IMG/VR virus record: IMGVR_UViG_3300034072_000373
Span: 1-64,000 of that record
Strand: one strand, 5' to 3'
Length of the DNA: 64,000 nt
From: a virus
In this document: in pieces, positions 60,353-64,000 of the stretch
Layout of the letters: each line of letters starts with the position of its first letter
Position numbering within the stretch: the first letter of the stretch is position 1
Translations under genes and position numbers: made by a program
The notes under the pieces: generated by a model
Told to the model about the DNA's origin: nothing
Seen by the model: the letters and a program-made list of their open reading frames with translations, nothing else
The model's database searches: none

Positions 60353-60429
60353 TGGCGCTCCCTGAAGGACTCGAACCCTCAACCAACCGACTAGAACTCG
60401 GTTGCTCTATCCATTTGAGCTAAGGGAGC
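60353..60429 (-). tRNA. tRNA-Arg (anticodon UCU)
   Basis: The minus strand folds into a complete cloverleaf: acceptor GCTCCCT/AGGGAGC (7 perfect pairs), D-arm GCTC/GAGC, anticodon stem ACCGA/TCGGT, loop GTTCTAG with anticodon TCT (60393-60395), variable TGGTT, T-arm GAGGG/CCTTC with loop TTCGAGT, discriminator G and an encoded CCA (60353-60355). It reads AGA (and AGG by wobble). AGA is a rare codon in GC-rich hosts, so the gene probably compensates for the phage's lower GC content. Loop positions 32 and 38 are both G, which is uncommon. Confidence 0.93.
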
Positions 60430-60436
60430 GTAACAC

Positions 60437-60658
60437 TTATTCATCCACTACAGGAGGTGTAGGGATGAACATGAACTTTTCGAGGAACTCAGGAACAGCC
60501 CGGTAAAATACCAGACCGTTATTGGGTTCAGTGGTGTAACGAACAGTGGGGAACCACTCATCGTTATACTGGCTCAGATTCTTTTCCAGAACCGAGTTAA
60601 CCCGATATACCTTGCCCTTGTAGGTCCAGATACTATCAGGAGGGATTAACTGTGACAT
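60437..60658 (-). CDS. 73-residue DUF1653-like protein
   Basis: The protein starts MSQLIPPDSIWTYKGKVYRV at ATG 60658 (GGAAT about 10 bases upstream) within the end of the previous gene. 'YKGKVYRVNSVLEKN...WFPTVRYTTEPNNGLVFYRAVPEFLEKF' parallels DUF1653-type small proteins (a KGK-x-Y-x-V strand, 'V-YR' strand, then 'R-x-x-x-F'). The function of the family is unknown. It lies 7 bases before the tRNA. Confidence 0.65.
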   Translation of the reverse strand: MSQLIPPDSIWTYKGKVYRVNSVLEKNLSQYNDEWFPTVRYTTEPNNGLVFYRAVPEFLEKFMFIPTPPVVDE

Positions 60659-60890
60659 CTGCCGATTCCAGTTCTTCGAGCGTAATTCTGATAGCAGAGC
60701 CATCAGCGAATTTAACATCCCGTTCAACACGTTTGGTTCCTGATTCCATAACCAGATCAGCACATAGTGCTAGATAAACATGTTGTGTGATGTTGGCGAC
60801 ACGTTTGATTGGCTGACGGTATTTTTCTTCCGTCAGCCAGAGATCACCCGTTTCTGTGTCCATACGGACAGACAGCTTGTTTGGGTTCAT
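60636..60890 (-). CDS. 84-residue hypothetical protein
   Basis: The protein starts MNPNKLSVRMDTETGDLWLT; the ATG overlaps the ThyX stop. Mixed strand/helix with a helix ITQHVYLALCADLVMESG and an end FADGSAIRITLEELESADVT. It is likely a small alpha/beta protein. No family recognised; it travels with ThyX and the DUF1653-like gene, so it may belong to a nucleotide-related cluster. Confidence 0.65.
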   Translation of the reverse strand: MNPNKLSVRMDTETGDLWLTEEKYRQPIKRVANITQHVYLALCADLVMESGTKRVERDVKFADGSAIRITLEELESADVTVNPS

Positions 60891-61765
60891 AGTCCAAGAA
60901 TCTTTCGATGCTGGATAAACCCAACAAAATTACCCCATTTGGAAGTATCATCAGAATTGAGGACACCCTTTGGATCAGGGGTAGCCTGATGCTCACAAGG
61001 TGAAGCATGAGCAGGCTTTGCCACGATCAGCTTAGCATACAGCTTGATATCGTCACTGATGGTGGTGGGCTTACCTTCATGAGTAAAGTAAGACACACGA
61101 GCACATCGAGCCACGGAAACCTGAAGCAGTAGAAGCTGCACTTCAGTCTTGGAGACTGGATAGTTTTCATGGTGACATGCCTTAATGTAGTCATGGGCAG
61201 CCAGTTCATCCTCAGCGGTGACATATGGTAGATGCCATTCACCAACCTTCAGATACTTTGGCTTGGATGCTTCCATGGCTGCTTTCATCTGAATAGCAAG
61301 CTCATGAATCTCAGGCTGTGCATCTTTATGAGCACGAAGCTCAAAGAAGTTATCCCATTCGGTCGAGGTAACGACCACACGGATATGTGCCCATGGTTCC
61401 AGAATACGATTGGCAATCTGCTTATGCAGACCATGCTTAATCATATTCTCAGCAACCAGAATGTTTAGGTTCATAGCTTGGAGCCAATGAGCCTTAACAC
61501 TTTCCAGTGCATCGCCTTCCAATTCAGGACCAGCCTGCATACCGGGTTGATGACTGCCCCAATAGATTGGCCATGCTGGTTCACGCTTCAGATCAGCGAT
61601 CATACGAGCAATGGGAATTGCACGACTGGATGAGGCATTACGACTCATACAACGATGAGTCATAAATTCAGAGTGGATGAACCGTGGATACAGCAGTTCC
61701 ATGGTTGTGATTCGCTTACCGTCTGGGGAGACGGAATCAGCGATAATCTTTGCAGAAATCGTCAT
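60887..61765 (-). CDS. thyX: FAD-dependent thymidylate synthase ThyX
   Basis: The 292-residue flavoenzyme makes dTMP from dUMP with methylene-tetrahydrofolate and NADPH. The ThyX signature RHRxxSxNxxSxR appears as THRCMSRNASSSR (residues 36-48), with the first Arg replaced by Thr; other landmarks are IHSEFMTHR, HIRVVVTSTEWDNFFELRAH and KPAHASPCEHQATP. It supplies dTTP for replication together with dCTP deaminase encoded 1.5 kb upstream. Overlaps both neighbours by four bases. Confidence 0.92.
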   Translation of the reverse strand: MTISAKIIADSVSPDGKRITTMELLYPRFIHSEFMTHRCMSRNASSSRAIPIARMIADLKREPAWPIYWGSHQPGMQAGPELEGDALESVKAHWLQAMNLNILVAENMIKHGLHKQIANRILEPWAHIRVVVTSTEWDNFFELRAHKDAQPEIHELAIQMKAAMEASKPKYLKVGEWHLPYVTAEDELAAHDYIKACHHENYPVSKTEVQLLLLQVSVARCARVSYFTHEGKPTTISDDIKLYAKLIVAKPAHASPCEHQATPDPKGVLNSDDTSKWGNFVGFIQHRKILGL

Positions 61766-62262
61766 TTACGGTTCCTTCGGAGATAGTTTGTGTAGGCTTC
61801 CACCTTTGCAAGTTCTGGATGATTATGAATCCAGACACCTGTTGATGGATCGAATTCTTTTCTGAAGAAGTCATCCAGATCAGGACGACTGGTGGGAATT
61901 GAAACATCCACCATTTTACATGCTTCATCGAATTCACCATCAGAACACAATGGTTCCTCATTTGGTTGTAATTCGTAAGCAAATGCTGCCGCTGACAGCA
62001 TGATACGGAGCTTAGTCTGTATCTCTGAGGGGTTTCCCCACGAAGCCATATCAATATAGCTCCCGAATAATTGAATCATTCGCTTACGGTGTAGATACCG
62101 TGTGATTTGATAATCCCACTCACCGGACCATGCGAATTCTGCCGTGTCTCTTGCTTCTGGAGATTCCATGGCTCGAATGTTGCATAGAGTTCGCCTTAAC
62201 GATCCCATTTTCCAGTTATGGTCACGAGCAAGAATCTCTAAGGGAGTCTGCGTTCTAGCCAT
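61762..62262 (-). CDS. DNA ligase LigA-related protein
   Basis: In this 166-residue protein, residues 95-155 (LSAAAFAYELQPNEEPLCSD, GEFDEACKMVDVSIPTSRPD, LDDFFRKEFDPSTGVWIHNH, PELAKVEAY) resemble the small N-terminal Ia region of NAD-dependent DNA ligase ('YY..G.P..SD.EFD...HPEL'), but the nucleotidyltransferase domain is absent. It is a known stand-alone phage family; it cannot ligate alone and may bind NAD or a partner. The N-terminal half is helical and basic. Confidence 0.68.
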   Translation of the reverse strand: MARTQTPLEILARDHNWKMGSLRRTLCNIRAMESPEARDTAEFAWSGEWDYQITRYLHRKRMIQLFGSYIDMASWGNPSEIQTKLRIMLSAAAFAYELQPNEEPLCSDGEFDEACKMVDVSIPTSRPDLDDFFRKEFDPSTGVWIHNHPELAKVEAYTNYLRRNRK

Positions 62263-62280
62263 GGATCACCTAACAAATAA

Positions 62281-62311
62281 AAAAAGGGAGCGGATTTCTC
62301 CACTCCCTTTT
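62281..62311 (-). terminator. intrinsic terminator
   Basis: On the minus strand AAAAGGGAG pairs with CTCCCTTTT, ending in a run of seven T. It ends the transcript of the 62332-62715 gene, so the LigA-related gene and ThyX depend on read-through or another promoter. Confidence 0.85.
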
Positions 62312-62331
62312 CTTGTTGCTCTAAACAGAGT

Positions 62332-62715
62332 TTAGATCAGAGTCAGGTGCTCCGCAGCACGTTCGAGCAGGAAATCCTGTTCATCGGCATCCAGAAATTC
62401 CCAACGGACACCGTGGGAATGGAATGCCAGTGCCTTGGCGTAACCCTGAATCTCACCCTGAAGGAAGCAGCCACATGGGCCTTCTTCTTCTTCAGGAGCT
62501 TCTTCGACTTCGGCTGGATATTCACCAGCCTGATCGACAGGAGCGGTAGCATATGCCGAATCAGTGTCAGGACCGCTGCCGATGATAGCAGCACCAAGCC
62601 CACCAAGGGCAGCATCACCGAACAGTTCCGAGATTGGAATGTGTCGCACGGTGATATTCTGATCGGCTGCAAGTTCGTTCAGCAGGGCTGCAATGAAATC
62701 TTCAGGCTTTTGCAT
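62332..62715 (-). CDS. acidic Gly-rich hypothetical protein
   Basis: The 127-residue protein starts MQKPEDFIAALLNELAADQN at ATG 62715. The middle is Gly/Ala/Glu-rich (FGDAALGGLGAAIIGSGPDT, EEAPEEEEGPCGCFLQGEIQ) with a Cys-Gly-Cys. The end (FHSHGVRWEFLDADEQDFLL) is helical. The long upstream part of the open frame overlaps the next gene in another frame and is not used. No function assigned. Confidence 0.65.
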   Translation of the reverse strand: MQKPEDFIAALLNELAADQNITVRHIPISELFGDAALGGLGAAIIGSGPDTDSAYATAPVDQAGEYPAEVEEAPEEEEGPCGCFLQGEIQGYAKALAFHSHGVRWEFLDADEQDFLLERAAEHLTLI

Positions 62716-62752
62716 TTGAGTTCTCTCTGTTTGAGTTCCGAAGGACTGGGGA

Positions 62753-62950
62753 TCAGTCTTCGGTCTGTGCTTCGCCAGCCTTTGCGATGGCTGAACGGAC
62801 GGCACGATTGGTTTCCGCCACTTCGACCGCACCACCATTGGTGAGGTTGATACGGCTGCCACCGGCTTCAGTTGGGATGAAACCGACGATCTTGTCAACA
62901 GCCAGATTGACTTCTGCGCCGTTGTTCTTGAGACGAATGAATGCTGACAT
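62753..62950 (-). CDS. 65-residue FlbD-like small protein
   Basis: The protein starts MSAFIRLKNNGAEVNLAVDK and continues IVGFIPTEAGGSRINLTNGG, AVEVAETNRAVRSAIAKA. The two-strand pattern with 'L-x-x-V-D-x-I ... xxxINLTNG-x-x-V-x-E' matches small beta-hairpin/helix proteins of the FlbD type, which occur in many phages with unknown roles. The GAAAG before ATG 62950 is a weak ribosome-binding site; an ATG at 62959 is the alternative. Confidence 0.65.
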   Translation of the reverse strand: MSAFIRLKNNGAEVNLAVDKIVGFIPTEAGGSRINLTNGGAVEVAETNRAVRSAIAKAGEAQTED

Positions 62951-62997
62951 TGTTTGCACTTTCTATCAAAGGGTATGAAACACCCGAAAAACAAACG

Positions 62998-63321
62998 CTA
63001 GACGAAAATGAATTTCCGCCTGTCGTTATCACCGATGAGGTTATGCAATTCATTTGCTTCCCTCAATCGTTGTTTGGCATCGTCACCATGAGCTTTATTC
63101 AAGTTCGTGATGACAACACCTAGCGCACTCTGAATCAGATTACGCTGGGAAACAGTGAGAACAACCGGGGTTGGACCTTCACTTGCTCCCACATGGTTCA
63201 ATTCAAAGCAGGCTTCACAGGCATCCGCAAAGGGAGGCGCTGGATAGACCTTCTTCTTATCGAAACCGATTTCGGCTCCACACCTGTCACAGTAGTGGAC
63301 CACCACATTCTTTGCAGCCAT
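62998..63321 (-). CDS. zinc-ribbon protein
   Basis: The 107-residue protein starts MAAKNVVVHYCDRCGAEIGF; Cys-x2-Cys (residues 11, 14) and ACEACFELNH (second Cys-x2-Cys) make a four-Cys zinc ribbon over the first 40 residues. The C-terminal half is helical (NLIQSALGVVITNLNKAHGD). This could bind nucleic acid or a polymerase. It overlaps the dCTP-deaminase gene by one base. Confidence 0.7.
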   Translation of the reverse strand: MAAKNVVVHYCDRCGAEIGFDKKKVYPAPPFADACEACFELNHVGASEGPTPVVLTVSQRNLIQSALGVVITNLNKAHGDDAKQRLREANELHNLIGDNDRRKFIFV

Positions 63322-63836
63322 CAGTGAGTTACCTCCATGATAGCTTCTACAGGACGATCAGCTTGATTCTGATACTTGCCTGAGTAGTGGGCTGGAATAG
63401 CCAGTTCATGGAACAAGACTTGTGCAATGCCTGAACCAGCAGGAATATGCACACCTTCTGAACCATGGAAAACCAGTTCCAAGGTGAGGAAGCCTTTCCA
63501 ACCTGGTTCGATTACCGTGTTGAAAACACTCAGACCCTTACGAGCCAAGGTGGATTTGTCATGGACAATTCCAACCAGATTCTCAGGCATCTGAAATTCT
63601 TCGATAGCTGAAGCTAGACAGAACCGACCGTAGATACGTTCACTATCCACCATGAGATATGGTGTAGGCGGGTATCCTCGATCATATTCCACAAAGCGGA
63701 ATCGAATGTCCTGCTTCAGTCGAATGTCGTAACCAGCTTCGGTCAAGCCGTAGCTAGTTCCATGTGCAACACGCTTGCACTCTTCCATATTCTTGATTGG
63801 CTCAAGAGCTAGAAGCTGTGACCCATTGATAATCAT
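63321..63836 (-). CDS. dcd: dCTP deaminase
   Basis: The 171-residue enzyme of the dCTP deaminase/dUTPase superfamily shows the trademark HDKSTLARKGLSVFNTVIEP (residues 92-111) with catalytic Glu110 before PGWKG, and the closing GSGIAQVLFHEL. It turns dCTP into dUTP, which feeds dUMP to ThyX. AAAGG is 9 bases before ATG 63836; a TTG start three codons upstream is possible. Overlaps the preceding 33-codon gene by one base. Confidence 0.85.
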   Translation of the reverse strand: MIINGSQLLALEPIKNMEECKRVAHGTSYGLTEAGYDIRLKQDIRFRFVEYDRGYPPTPYLMVDSERIYGRFCLASAIEEFQMPENLVGIVHDKSTLARKGLSVFNTVIEPGWKGFLTLELVFHGSEGVHIPAGSGIAQVLFHELAIPAHYSGKYQNQADRPVEAIMEVTH

Positions 63837-63937
63837 TACTGACAACCTTTATCGTGCTTAAAGAGCCAGCAGAATCCAATGTAGACTATCAGAAGAATTC
63901 CTATGTGAATTAGGAAATCAATAAGATCAGGAGACAT
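63836..63937 (-). CDS. 33-residue single-pass membrane peptide
   Basis: The frame MSPDLIDFLIHIGILLIVYI continues GFCWLFKHDKGCQ: one membrane-spanning helix (residues 9-25) and a short basic tail. GAGGA lies just before the ATG, which overlaps the stop of the upstream gene (ATGTCTCCTGA), and its own stop overlaps the dcd start (TAATG). It is too short for most gene callers. Function unknown. Confidence 0.55.
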   Translation of the reverse strand: MSPDLIDFLIHIGILLIVYIGFCWLFKHDKGCQ

Positions 63938-64000
63938 TTTCCTCTACCCATTTTCTGAAAGCAGATGGGAGGAATGGGCCAGCATATTTTGCAACTCCAT
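63927..64000 (-). CDS. 3' end of an unrecognised gene, cut by window edge
   Basis: The last 23 residues of a protein are visible (GVAKYAGPFLPSAFRKWVEE then NVS and stop). The protein-like composition and the overlap of its TGA with the following ATG make it credible. Its start and identity lie outside the window. Confidence 0.55.
   Translation of the reverse strand, partial: GVAKYAGPFLPSAFRKWVEENVS

Overview
The window is part of the genome of a lytic, N4-like podovirus (family Schitoviridae). The decisive evidence is a 3455-residue protein (25944-36311) that carries, in the right order and spacing, the four catalytic motifs of the N4 virion RNA polymerase, preceded by head and ejection genes in N4 gene order read from gp69 to gp50. 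The host is not shown directly. An encoded tRNA-Arg(UCU), moderate GC content and the Ig-like tail-fibre repeats fit a GC-rich host, possibly an alphaproteobacterium; that is inference. No integrase, repressor, CRISPR array or insertion sequence is visible, and the N4 RNAPII subunits are not in the window.

Layout. (1) 1-5426, minus strand: a dense block of small, mostly unrecognised early-type genes, several under 60 codons, read leftward out of the window. (2) 5056-5678 is mostly non-coding apart from one 55-codon gene. It holds a hairpin promoter of the N4 vRNAP type, GTGTT repeats, a G-quadruplex motif and palindromes, and probably is the early control region near a genome end. (3) 6256-25873, plus strand: late genes for a tail protein, small conserved proteins, terminase, connector, a three-gene lysis cassette, portal, scaffold, major capsid protein and ejection proteins. 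(4) 25944-36311, plus strand: the virion RNA polymerase. (5) 36353-43020, minus strand: a small membrane protein, RuvC-like resolvase, SSB, RecA-like ATPase, primase/ATPase, RecB-like nuclease and two overlapping genes. (6) 43091-50309, minus strand: a tail-fibre/tailspike cassette inserted between replication genes. (7) 50311-59523, minus strand: DNA polymerase A, Dda-type helicase, MazG-like pyrophosphohydrolase, an HTH protein, rIIB and rIIA. (8) 59533-64000, minus strand: small genes, tRNA-Arg, ThyX, a LigA-related protein, a zinc-ribbon protein and dCTP deaminase.

How it works together. The polymerase packaged in the capsid would enter with the DNA and start at template-strand hairpins. 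Two such hairpins (loop centre at 5095 and at 1739) point at the minus-strand early genes, each with template CC at the predicted +1/+2. Early products would then give way to replication and nucleotide-pool genes. The SSB is the N4-type protein that, in N4, also activates host RNA polymerase on late promoters. The leftward (early/middle) and rightward (late) transcription meet at a terminator at 36318-36350. Because leftward early transcription leaves the window at position 1 while replication genes enter it at 64000, the missing part of the genome, including RNAPII, most likely joins those two ends.

Most interesting points: the two vRNAP-type promoters; a zinc-metallopeptidase HExxH motif just after the polymerase domain of the virion RNA polymerase; a four-segment mutually exclusive RNA fold over a start codon at 932-1003; tail spikes placed inside the replication operon; and at least six short genes below usual gene-calling cut-offs.
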